9,071 nucleotides of DNA from Oscillospiraceae bacterium (GCA_003518885.1 DOXU01000013.1:1-9071), one strand, 5' to 3'. Positions 1 through 5,852 are shown, numbered from the stretch's first letter. Numbers and translations: made by a program. The notes: a model not told the origin generated them from the letters alone.

Positions 1-426
1 AAGGAAATGAGAAGGCTCTTTGCCTATCACGGTGCAGAACATAAAACGATTTATTGTTATGAGCATGGAGAACCTCTTACACCCGGGAATGCGCAACGTT
101 TTACCCGCCTGCATCCACGGTGTGGTACAAGTTTTTTACTTATTGTGTTGATTATCGGGATTGTTGCGTCGTCTTTTCTGCCGTGGGACAATTTGGCACT
201 TCGCCTAGTGCTAAAATTGGTTTTGCTTCCTCTTGTTGTTGGCGTGTCCTATGAGCTGATTCGATTTGCCGGTCGACACGATGGAGGCATCATGCGTGCG
301 GTGCTAGCACCAGGTCTTTGGCTGCAAAAATTAACAACGCAAGAGCCGGATGAAGAACAATTGGAGGTAGCAATTTGCTCACTGCAAGCGGTATTGACTG
401 ATAATCCGGCGGATGATGCCTGGTAA
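1..426 (+). CDS. DUF1385 (YqhQ-like) membrane protein, C-terminal part, 5' end outside window
   Basis: The frame is already open at base 1 (Lys-Glu before the ATG at 7), so that ATG is internal and the gene begins upstream of the window. What is visible is the C-terminal part, about 141 residues, of a family whose members run to about 300 residues. The signature is the HGAEHKT stretch followed by YE and, further on, LHPRCGTSF. Two hydrophobic segments follow: LLIVLIIGIVASSFL, and the run around LVLKLVLLPLVVGVSYELI. The protein ends with the family-typical tail TQEPDEEQLEVAI, then a short acidic end. Function is unknown; it is an integral membrane protein, often found near rpmE, prfA and prmC in Bacillota, and here it precedes prmC. 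The family call is from recalled motifs and is confident; no biochemical role is claimed. Confidence 0.9.
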   Translation, partial: KEMRRLFAYHGAEHKTIYCYEHGEPLTPGNAQRFTRLHPRCGTSFLLIVLIIGIVASSFLPWDNLALRLVLKLVLLPLVVGVSYELIRFAGRHDGGIMRAVLAPGLWLQKLTTQEPDEEQLEVAICSLQAVLTDNPADDAW

Positions 427-435
427 GAATCAACG

Positions 436-451
436 TGCTAACCTGTTAGCA
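436..451 (+). other. Perfect short inverted repeat just after the DUF1385 stop
   Basis: TGCTAA and TTAGCA flank a CCTG loop, giving a 6-bp perfect hairpin 10 bases after the stop codon. It is followed by TTCGAAG rather than a T-run, so it does not look like a normal intrinsic terminator. It could stabilise a 3' end or be chance. Confidence 0.35.
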
Positions 452-493
452 TTCGAAGTGAATGGACAGTTCTTTGTGTTCTGTTTTGTAAAA

Positions 494-560
494 ACGACGG
501 CAGGGTCATCCTGTGCTCCTCGGTAGGACACTTAATGATAATGGGGGAAAAATGCCGTCA
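494..560 (+). ncRNA. Possible structured leader RNA upstream of prmC
   Basis: The 199-base spacer between the DUF1385 gene and prmC has no clear promoter or conserved ORF, but it can fold. An outer stem pairs GACGGCA (496-502) with TGCCGTC (553-559). Inside it, GTG-C-TCCT (513-520) pairs with AGGA-CAC (525-531) around a CGGT tetraloop with one bulged C. CAGG (501-504) can also pair with CCTG (510-513), and TCCT (509-512) competes with TCCT (517-520) for the same AGGA, so alternative folds exist. I do not recognise a known riboswitch or T-box motif. The structure was found by eye and could be chance. Confidence 0.25.
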
Positions 561-614
561 AGGCGTCGAGCTATGCAGGTGTTTTTCTAAAGCTTACGCC
601 CGTACAAAAGAGAT

Positions 615-618
615 GGAG
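615..618 (+). promoter_or_regulatory. Ribosome-binding site fixing the prmC start
   Basis: GGAG lies 7 bases before the ATG at 626. The alternative ATG at 632 would leave 13 bases, so 626 is preferred. Confidence 0.6.
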
Positions 619-625
619 CAAAAAT

Positions 626-1480
626 ATGACCATGCGAGAAGCCTATGTTATGGCTAAAAAGCAATTAAAAGAGGCAGGGAAGTCCTCTTTTGATGCCGGT
701 TGTTTGCTGGAAAAACATTTTCAAGCAAAGCGAGAAGACCTTCCTTTCCGTGGGGGAGAGGAACTGTCTGTAACGCATTATACTGGTTTTATGCAGGATG
801 TCGCCCGTCGCATAGCGGGGGAGCCTTTGCAATATTTGTTGGGCAAATGGGAGTTCATGGGGCTCCCTTTTTTTGTGGGATCTGGCGTGTTGATTCCGCG
901 TCCCGAGACCGAGATGTTGGCCGAAACAGCCATTGCCTTTTTAACCGAACAAAAAGGACCAACAAAGGTGTTGGATCTTTGCGCGGGAAGTGGCTGTTTA
1001 GCGATTTCGGTGGCCCATTTTTCCCATTGTCCGACGGTGGGGCTAGAGCTTTCTGCTCAGGCTTTTCGCTATTTTCAGCAAAACATTGTTTTAAACGGCC
1101 TAAAGAAGCAGGTGCGGCCTCTTCAAGGCAGCCTGTTTGCTGCCCCTTCTTCTTTGTTGGGGCCAGATTTTGTTGGTTCTTTTACGGTGTTGCTTTCTAA
1201 CCCGCCTTATATTCGCACAGAGGAATTGCCCACTTTGCAAAAGGAAGTACAAAAAGAGCCTGTTCTTGCCTTGGATGGCGGGACAGATGGTTTGCGTTTT
1301 TATCGTGCCCTTTGCACTTGGCTTCCTGCGTTGCAAAAAGGGGGGCTCTTTGCCTGTGAGATTGGCCAAGGGCAGGGAGAAGAGGTTGCCAAAATGGTAA
1401 AGGCAGCCGGTTTGCAAGAGGTGCAAATCCATCTTGATTTTGCGGGGATTGATCGTATGGTAACTGGCCGTAGAAAATAA
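626..1480 (+). CDS. prmC: Peptide chain release factor N5-glutamine methyltransferase (PrmC/HemK)
   Basis: This cytosolic enzyme transfers a methyl group from S-adenosylmethionine to the glutamine of the GGQ motif in release factors RF1 and RF2, which improves termination. The 284 residues match the usual family length. The N-terminal release-factor-binding helical domain (about 1-75) ends in GEPLQYLLG (65-73). Next come IPRPETEML (90-98), the SAM-binding DLCAGSG (117-123), and the catalytic NPPY (192-195) that holds the target amide. EPVLALDGGTDGL (211-223) and the closing AGIDRMV segment are also family-typical. It follows the DUF1385 gene on the same strand after 199 bases and precedes ynbB by 49 bases. 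The gene for its usual partner prfA is not adjacent on either side. Identity is very secure. Confidence 0.96.
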   Translation: MTMREAYVMAKKQLKEAGKSSFDAGCLLEKHFQAKREDLPFRGGEELSVTHYTGFMQDVARRIAGEPLQYLLGKWEFMGLPFFVGSGVLIPRPETEMLAETAIAFLTEQKGPTKVLDLCAGSGCLAISVAHFSHCPTVGLELSAQAFRYFQQNIVLNGLKKQVRPLQGSLFAAPSSLLGPDFVGSFTVLLSNPPYIRTEELPTLQKEVQKEPVLALDGGTDGLRFYRALCTWLPALQKGGLFACEIGQGQGEEVAKMVKAAGLQEVQIHLDFAGIDRMVTGRRK

Positions 1481-1510
1481 AGGAACCCATAAAGAGGAAA
1501 AAGAAACAGT

Positions 1511-1516
1511 TGGAGG
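1511..1516 (+). promoter_or_regulatory. Shine-Dalgarno of ynbB with long spacing
   Basis: TGGAGG lies 13 bases before the ATG at 1530, longer than usual. An in-frame TAA at 1518-1520 rules out any earlier start, so 1530 stands as the first possible start. Confidence 0.45.
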
Positions 1517-1529
1517 ATAACCGAATAGC

Positions 1530-2798
1530 ATGGATATATTTAAGATTGATGAGCGCATTGAGCAAATGTCGGAGAAAGCGTTGCAAACTTGTGCACCTGC
1601 TTTTACCCGGATTGAAAAGATGGCGGCGTATAATAGCCGTAAGGTGTTGGCCGCTTTCGCAGAGCATCGGGTTAGCGAATCACATTTTGCCCCATCCACG
1701 GGTTATGGTTATGGGGATAGAGGACGGGATACGTTAGATGCCGTTTTTGCCGATGCGTTGGGGGCAGAGGATGCCCTGGTGCGTCATCATTTTGTTTCGG
1801 GTACGCACACAATTTCTACGGCGCTCTTTGGGGTACTTCGTCCCGGTGATGTCATGCTTTCTTGTTCTGGTTTGCCTTATGACACCCTGCATGGTGTCAT
1901 TGGACTAAAGGGGAAAGGGCAAGGCTCTTTAAAAGAATATGGCGTGACTTATGAGCAAATCGATCTATTGCCTGATGGCGAGATTGATTTACAGGCAGTG
2001 GCAGCGCGGTTGCAAAAAGGTCCAGTGAAAATGGCTTATTTGCAGCGCTCACGTGGGTACAGTTTGCGTCCGTCTCTGACGATTGATCGTATTGCTGCCT
2101 TTTGTAAAATAGTCAAAAAGGTTTCGCCCCACACATTAGTAGTTGTAGATAATTGCTATGGGGAATTCGTAGAGGGGAAAGAGCCACCACAGGTAGGGGC
2201 GGATCTTATCATGGGCTCTTTAATCAAAAACCCGGGTGCGGGTATGGCGGATAGCGGCGGCTATATCGCTGGGAAACATGAGCTGGTCGAATTGGCAGCG
2301 TATCGTTTGACGGCACCGGGAGTGGGTCGTGATGTAGGGGCTTCGTTGGGGCATACGCGCTCTATGTTCAAAGGCCTTTTTTTCTCTCCACATGTTACGG
2401 GAGAGGCCTTAAAAACGGCCGTTTTTGCTGCGGCGTTGTTTGAACATTTGGGCTATCAGGCTATGCCACATTGGAATGCGCCGCGGACAGATATCATTGA
2501 AACGGTAGAGCTTGGCGATGAGAAAGCATTGATTGCCTTTTGTCAGGGTTTGCAAAAGGGGTCGCCAATCGATTCCTTTGTCACACCAGAGCCATGGGAC
2601 ATGCCAGGATATGATAGCAAGGTTATTATGGCGGCGGGTGCGTTCACACTAGGGGCTTCTATTGAACTTTCTGCCGATGCACCGTTACGCCCCCCTTATG
2701 CTGTGTGGATGCAGGGTGGTTTAACTTTTGAGACAGCAAAAGTCGGCGTGCAGTGTGCGGCACAAGCCTTATTGGAAGAGGGCTTTTTGTCTCTTTGA
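1530..2798 (+). CDS. ynbB: Methionine gamma-lyase family PLP enzyme (YnbB, 'aluminium resistance' family)
   Basis: This is a fold-type I, pyridoxal-phosphate-dependent protein of the Cys/Met-metabolism superfamily (Alum_res family). Its physiological substrate is not established; the names methionine gamma-lyase-like and aluminium resistance protein come from family annotation. The 422 residues fit the usual length. FAPSTGYGYGDRGRDTLD (53-70) is the family hallmark. SGTHT (90-94) lies in the phosphate-binding region. VVVDNCYGEF (204-213) carries the Asp expected to contact the PLP ring nitrogen. SLIKNPGAGMADSGGYI (230-246) carries the Schiff-base lysine, Lys233. The product is cytosolic, with no signal peptide. 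It lies 49 bases after prmC and may share its transcript. I see no clear terminator directly after it. Family identity is secure, the reaction is not. Confidence 0.93.
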   Translation: MDIFKIDERIEQMSEKALQTCAPAFTRIEKMAAYNSRKVLAAFAEHRVSESHFAPSTGYGYGDRGRDTLDAVFADALGAEDALVRHHFVSGTHTISTALFGVLRPGDVMLSCSGLPYDTLHGVIGLKGKGQGSLKEYGVTYEQIDLLPDGEIDLQAVAARLQKGPVKMAYLQRSRGYSLRPSLTIDRIAAFCKIVKKVSPHTLVVVDNCYGEFVEGKEPPQVGADLIMGSLIKNPGAGMADSGGYIAGKHELVELAAYRLTAPGVGRDVGASLGHTRSMFKGLFFSPHVTGEALKTAVFAAALFEHLGYQAMPHWNAPRTDIIETVELGDEKALIAFCQGLQKGSPIDSFVTPEPWDMPGYDSKVIMAAGAFTLGASIELSADAPLRPPYAVWMQGGLTFETAKVGVQCAAQALLEEGFLSL

Positions 2799-3356
2799 CT
2801 CACCATTTTGATTTCAGATAGCCTTTACGCAGATAGGCCGCCTGGATTTTGTCGCTTTAAAAGTGATGATCTGCACTCTTGGAATAGGCAAAGAAAAAAA
2901 TGGCCTGTACAGGAGGCAGAGTGTATTTCGTCGGGGAGCCTTTTTCTGCGTTGATCGCACCCTTGTTTGGCCGTGTTAGCCACGCTTTGTTGTGGCATAG
3001 CTTACCCGTTGGTCTAGCTTATATAATTGAAAAGACAAGGTCACAATGCTCCACAATGGAAAAGCATCTTTTAAAAGTGGATAAGCCAGGTCGTTTGGTG
3101 TATTTTATTTCTTTTCTCTAGCTATATGTGCGTAGAAAAAACCTTCATGATCGGTTCTACCCGGCGGATGTTTTTCTGCCTTAAAATAGGAAAAATAGAT
3201 AAACCAGAGTAAGAGCTTTTAATGCGTTCTGTTGTCCGTGTTTTGCCCATGTTTGCTTTTTCATTATTCTTATAAAAAAATGGGCACGGTTGTAAAAGAG
3301 GCAAACGACCTCTGTAAGTTTTTCTGCTTGTTGGGGTAAGGGGTTTATGTTCAATC
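2799..3356. other. Long gene-poor intergenic stretch with hairpins
   Basis: About 560 bases between ynbB and the terminator contain no ORF I would call a gene. A 73-codon + frame (2900-3121) and a 78-codon - frame (3122-3358) have no recognisable motifs and low-complexity or basic composition. What is present: a perfect palindrome CCTGTACAGG (2904-2913), a GCCAC/GTGGC hairpin (2979-2996), a direct repeat TAGCTTA (2998-3004 and 3015-3021), and TATAAT (3022-3027). After that come stem-loops at 3046-3067, 3132-3160, 3236-3289 and 3297-3313. No tRNA, tmRNA, RNase P or SRP RNA signature was seen. It may hold an unrecognised non-coding RNA or decayed sequence. Confidence 0.5.
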
Positions 3357-3395
3357 AAAAAGAAAGCCCTCTATCATAGAGGGCTTTCTTTTTTG
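3034..3395 (+). ncRNA. Candidate non-coding RNA ending at the terminator
   Basis: A TATAAT hexamer (3022-3027) would start transcription near 3034, and a strong terminator ends at about 3394, giving a transcript of about 360 bases. Between them lie several stem-loops. ATGCT-CCA pairs with TGG-AAA-AGCAT (3046-3067, AAA bulged). GTAGA plus ACC pairs with GGT plus TCTAC (3132-3160, AAAA bulged). CCGT plus GCCCAT pairs with ATGGGC plus ACGG (3236-3289, a GTTTT bulge and a 29-base loop). AGAGG pairs with CCTCT (3297-3313). Against this, there is no good -35 box and AT-rich DNA forms such stems by chance. No known RNA family was recognised. Confidence 0.2.
3357..3393. terminator. Strong bidirectional intrinsic terminator
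   Basis: A 17-bp perfect stem (arms 3357-3373 and 3377-3393, core GCCCTCTA/TAGAGGGC) closes a TCA loop. It is flanked by an A-run on the left and a T-run on the right, so it can stop transcription from both strands. On the - strand it serves the MFS gene, which ends 34 bases away. On the + strand it ends whatever reads out of the ynbB side. Confidence 0.93.
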
Positions 3396-3411
3396 TACAA
3401 TCTTTATGGAT

Positions 3412-3424
3412 GGACAAATTGTCC
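3412..3424. repeat. Perfect short inverted repeat after the MFS stop
   Basis: GGACAA and TTGTCC flank a single A, immediately beyond the stop codon of the MFS gene on the - strand. As RNA it would fold as a 4-bp stem with a 5-base loop. It is probably minor next to the strong terminator just downstream. Confidence 0.4.
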
Positions 3425-3426
3425 TT

Positions 3427-5133
3427 TTATTTCGTATCTTCTTTTTCATCATAAACATATCGACCGCCACGTAAAAAGGAAGCGACTGCGGCGACGGCAG
3501 ACATGGCTGCGGAAATATAAAAAGCAACGCGCATGCTGGACATTACCGCTGGCGGGATGGTCATGGGGAAGAAACGCGTGCCCAGCAGGGTGTGTTGTGC
3601 GGTTGTGCTCAAGCTTGTTAAGGTAGCATGGGGGATCATTTGTCCCATGGGGTTGTATCCTAAGAAAGCAGAGAACAAAGCTGTTGTAGGAGGCAAAGAT
3701 GCAATTTTTGTTGCCTCGGCGGTTGGAATTCCTTGCGCGACCAAACCATGGCTTAAAATCGGCGGTAAGTTATGCACCATACCAATTAAGATAATCGAAA
3801 AGTAAAGCGTCATACTGAGCGCGACACCGGTGTTTTGTAAGGTGGAACGCATACCAGCGGAAGCACCGCGCAGGTTGGGCGGTACCGAGTTCATGATTGC
3901 GGTGGTATTTGGTGCAGAGAACATGCCCATCCCAACGCCTAAAATCAAGAGTAAGACGAAAAAGGCAGTGTAGTTAAAGTTGGCTGGCAATAAAGTCAGG
4001 AGAACAAAGCCAATCACCGTAATGATCATGCCGCCGGTGGAGAACCATCTGGCGCCAAAGCGGTCAGAAAGAATACCACTTAATGGCCCCATGGCGAAAA
4101 ATCCGACCATCATCGGGATCATGTAAATGCCAGCCCAAAGTGGGGTGGATTCAAAACTGTAGCCATGTAGAGGTAACCAAATGCCTTGCAGCCAAATAAT
4201 CAGCATAAATTGCAAGCCGCCCCGTGCAACGGAGGAAAGAAACAGGCTAATAGAACCACAAGCAAACGCACGAATGCGGAACAATTTCAAGTGGAACATC
4301 GGGCTCTTTACCTTCAACTCTACAATAACAAAGGCAACGAGCAAGGCAATACCAAGAATACAGCCCCAAATAACAATGGGGTTGCGCCAACCCATTTTGT
4401 CATGACCATAGGGCATAATGCCGTATGTCAAGGCTAGCAATAAAACGGTCAGCCCAATGGCGAAGGTAAAATTGCCCCCCCAATCAATTTTCTGGGAATG
4501 ATCGGGTTTGGAGGTTTCTTTTAATTTGATGTAAGCCCAAACGGTACCGAATAGACCAGCGGGCACGCTGACCAAGAAAACCAATTTCCAGTCAAAGTCG
4601 GCTAAAACGCCGCCCAAGATCAAGCCAACTAAAGCGCCACCAATAGCGGCGATTTGGTTGATCCCCATGGCCATTCCCCGTTGGTTGCTTGGGAAAACAT
4701 CGGTAATAATGGCGGTACTATTCGAGAAAAGGAAACCGGCGCCAACGCCTTGCGCCAAACGCAAAATAACAAGCTGTTGCACGCCGGCCGTCCCTCGCCC
4801 TGGTACAAAGTAAAGGAGGATAGAGGTGACGGCAAAGATAGCAAACCCAACATTATAGAGCCGTACACGGCCGTATATGTCGGAGATCCGTCCAAACGAG
4901 ACCAAAAGAGTTGCGGTTACAACTGTGTATCCCATTAGCATCCAAAGCATATAGGGCACATTGGATGTTGCCATGGGGTCCACTTTCATTCCACGAAAAA
5001 TAGCAGGCAACGCAATCAGAATGATATTGCTGTTCAGCGAGGCCATTAAAATACCCAACGTGGTGTTGGAGAGGGCAACCCATTTGTATCCTGGTGAGAC
5101 GGTTAAGGGAGAATTGTTGCTGTTTTGCTGCAA
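3427..5133 (-). CDS. MFS drug:H+ antiporter-type transporter, DHA2 (14-TMS, EmrB/QacA-like) family
   Basis: This is an inner-membrane secondary transporter, probably a proton-driven exporter of toxic compounds; the substrate cannot be told from sequence. Residues are numbered from the ATG at 5142. About 14 hydrophobic segments are visible: roughly 22-48, 62-83, 96-113, 122-145, 158-180, 185-207, 223-242, 255-276, 294-320, 335-358, 366-388, 391-412, 438-455 and 535-556. Motif A is GRISDIYGRVR (84-94). LRLAQGVGAGF (127-137) is motif B-like and IGGALVGLILGG (167-178) is motif C-like. The TM1 motif LDxTxxNxALP reads LNSNIILIALP, with Asn replacing the usual Asp. A long loop (about 456-535) precedes the last segment. 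Start: AAAGGA abuts or overlaps the ATG at 5142, so the in-frame TTG at 5133, 8 bases after it, is the likelier start. It is divergent from marR and ends at a strong terminator. Confidence 0.9.
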   Translation of the reverse strand: MQQNSNNSPLTVSPGYKWVALSNTTLGILMASLNSNIILIALPAIFRGMKVDPMATSNVPYMLWMLMGYTVVTATLLVSFGRISDIYGRVRLYNVGFAIFAVTSILLYFVPGRGTAGVQQLVILRLAQGVGAGFLFSNSTAIITDVFPSNQRGMAMGINQIAAIGGALVGLILGGVLADFDWKLVFLVSVPAGLFGTVWAYIKLKETSKPDHSQKIDWGGNFTFAIGLTVLLLALTYGIMPYGHDKMGWRNPIVIWGCILGIALLVAFVIVELKVKSPMFHLKLFRIRAFACGSISLFLSSVARGGLQFMLIIWLQGIWLPLHGYSFESTPLWAGIYMIPMMVGFFAMGPLSGILSDRFGARWFSTGGMIITVIGFVLLTLLPANFNYTAFFVLLLILGVGMGMFSAPNTTAIMNSVPPNLRGASAGMRSTLQNTGVALSMTLYFSIILIGMVHNLPPILSHGLVAQGIPTAEATKIASLPPTTALFSAFLGYNPMGQMIPHATLTSLSTTAQHTLLGTRFFPMTIPPAVMSSMRVAFYISAAMSAVAAVASFLRGGRYVYDEKEDTK

Positions 5134-5141
5134 AAGAATCA

Positions 5142-5147
5142 TCCTTT
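5142..5147 (-). promoter_or_regulatory. Shine-Dalgarno that favours a TTG start for the MFS gene
   Basis: On the - strand AAAGGA (5147 to 5142), followed by TGAT, resembles the full anti-SD complement. Its last A is the first base of the ATG at 5142, which leaves no spacing for that ATG. It sits 8 bases before TTG at 5133, a normal distance. Confidence 0.5.
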
Positions 5148-5200
5148 CTTTGTAAAAAATCGATTTGCACGAACAATCCGTTCAAAACGCAACGCCTTTT

Positions 5201-5228
5201 ATTATAACATTAATAGTTGAATATGCAA
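5201..5228 (-). promoter_or_regulatory. Predicted promoter of the MFS gene
   Basis: On the - strand, a -35 box TTGCAT (5228-5223) and a perfect -10 box TATAAT (5206-5201) are separated by 16 bases. The leader to the start codon is about 55-65 bases. The -35 box lies inside the palindrome at 5212-5233, so a bound regulator would block polymerase. Confidence 0.75.
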
Positions 5229-5233
5229 CTATT
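5212..5233. promoter_or_regulatory. Probable MarR operator: 8-bp inverted repeat over both -35 boxes
   Basis: AATAGTTG and CAACTATT are perfect inverted arms around a 6-base spacer (AATATG). The 22-bp size and the TAGTTG...CAACTA form fit the dimeric sites bound by MarR-family winged-helix proteins. It covers the -35 of the marR promoter and the -35 of the divergent MFS promoter, so one dimer could repress both. That the adjacent regulator binds here is inference. Confidence 0.8.
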
Positions 5234-5245
5234 TTCTTGTAAAAT
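5217..5245 (+). promoter_or_regulatory. Predicted promoter of the marR-type gene
   Basis: TTGAAT (5217-5222) and TAAAAT (5240-5245) are separated by exactly 17 bases. The -35 box lies within the inverted repeat, pointing to autoregulation. A ribosome-binding site and ATG follow about 35-40 bases after the -10. Confidence 0.75.
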
Positions 5246-5284
5246 AGGAAAAGAGAAAGAAAAAACAAAAAGGTGGTGGAATTC

Positions 5285-5758
5285 ATGAATAGTGAATCTT
5301 CCTTTGGACGCTATGTTGCCAGTTTGCACCGTATCCGACGTAGCTTTATGGCCAAAAGGCTGCAACGCGCAGACAGCTTACCAGGTCTGTATTTTTTTCT
5401 AATTGTTTTGGAAGAAGTCGACGGCATGAATCAAGGAAATATCTCGGCCCGTCTGCGTATTGATAAAACGGCCACTTGTAAAGCATTAAAAAAATTGGAG
5501 CTGGATGGCTATGTTCACCGCGAGATTGACCCGAACGATCGGCGTGCTCATCGGGTCTTTTTAACGATGAAAGGGCGTCAAGTTTTGCCGCAGATTCATC
5601 GCGTAATGGAAGAGTGGGACGCTTCGGTGACAGACTGGATGGATGTAGATGCCAAAAAGGCGTTGACGGCCCTTTTGCTTGACTTGGCAGATAAAGCAAA
5701 AGAGGCTCTTGCTAATCTTGTATTAAAAGAAGAAATAAACGAATCCTCCTCTCAGTAA
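5285..5758 (+). CDS. MarR-family winged-helix transcriptional regulator
   Basis: This is a dimeric DNA-binding repressor that typically senses small phenolic or toxic compounds. From the ATG at 5285 it has 157 residues, a normal length. Helical dimerisation segments lie at both ends (about 5-45 and 105-148). The winged helix-turn-helix spans about 49-98: NQGNISARLRIDKTAT leads into the recognition helix KTATCKALKKLEL (61-73), and the wing holds DPNDRR (82-87) followed by AHRVFLT. Start choice: GGTGG at 5272-5276 is 8 bases before ATG 5285; the earlier in-frame GTG codons (5273, 5276) overlap that site and are rejected. It is divergent from the MFS exporter with a shared operator, so the exporter is the likely main target. 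Its ligand is unknown. Confidence 0.93.
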   Translation: MNSESSFGRYVASLHRIRRSFMAKRLQRADSLPGLYFFLIVLEEVDGMNQGNISARLRIDKTATCKALKKLELDGYVHREIDPNDRRAHRVFLTMKGRQVLPQIHRVMEEWDASVTDWMDVDAKKALTALLLDLADKAKEALANLVLKEEINESSSQ

Positions 5759-5784
5759 AGTGGCTTTTGGCAAAGGCTTTCCCA

Positions 5785-5813
5785 TTGCTTTTGTCGAATG
5801 AAATCGGTATAAT
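5785..5813 (+). promoter_or_regulatory. Predicted recA promoter
   Basis: TTGCTT (5785-5790) and a perfect TATAAT (5808-5813) are separated by 17 bases, about 48 bases ahead of the recA start. No match to the Bacillota LexA box (GAAC, 4 bases, GTTC) is seen here. A 5-bp pair GTCGA (5793-5797) and TCGAC (5826-5830) flanks the -10 box, of uncertain meaning. Confidence 0.8.
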
Positions 5814-5827
5814 AAGAGATGAGAATC

Positions 5828-5852
5828 GACGGATTTCAGAGCCGTCAGGAGG
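5828..5852 (+). promoter_or_regulatory. Hairpin abutting the recA Shine-Dalgarno
   Basis: GACGG (5828-5832) and CCGTC (5842-5846) form a 5-bp stem with a 9-base loop. It is followed at once by a perfect AGGAGG (5847-5852), 9 bases before the ATG at 5862. The hairpin may keep the ribosome site exposed or modulate access to it. Confidence 0.5.

Noticed and set aside
700..1200. 166-codon + frame inside prmC
   Set aside because: Prmc is certain from its motifs in the other frame; this one is Cys/Phe-rich nonsense-like sequence without a ribosome site.
1100..1699. 199-codon open frame on the - strand across prmC and the ynbB start
   Set aside because: It is antisense to two firmly identified genes, has no recognisable motif, and shifts in and out of their coding regions; it is a shadow frame.
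2900..3121. 73-codon + frame (or a GTG start at 2921 after AGGAGG)
   Set aside because: AGGAGG is only 4 bases from GTG 2921, the product has no recognisable domain, and the frame overlaps palindromes and hairpins; not supportable as a gene.
3297..3323. AGAGG/CCTCT hairpin plus TTTTT as a second terminator
   Set aside because: The stem is only 5 bp and the T-run begins 5 bases after it; kept only as part of the hairpin series.
3122..3358. 78-codon - frame
   Set aside because: Starts at the edge of the terminator, has no ribosome site of note and no motif, and lies antisense to the stem-loop region.
3022..3395. tmRNA or RNase P RNA gene
   Set aside because: The length is suitable, but there is no tRNA-like end, tag-peptide frame or conserved RNase P core motif.
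5171..5183. GAAC-AATCC-GTTC as a LexA box upstream of the MFS gene
   Set aside because: The spacer is 5 bases, not the 4 required by the Bacillota LexA site, and the gene is not an SOS-type gene.
5273..5284. Earlier GTG starts for the MarR gene
   Set aside because: Those GTG codons overlap or abut the ribosome-binding sequence; ATG 5285 has ideal spacing.
5762..5780. GGCTTTTGGCAAAGGCTTT as a terminator after marR
   Set aside because: Only about 4-5 bp of imperfect stem and a 3-base T-run; too weak to call.
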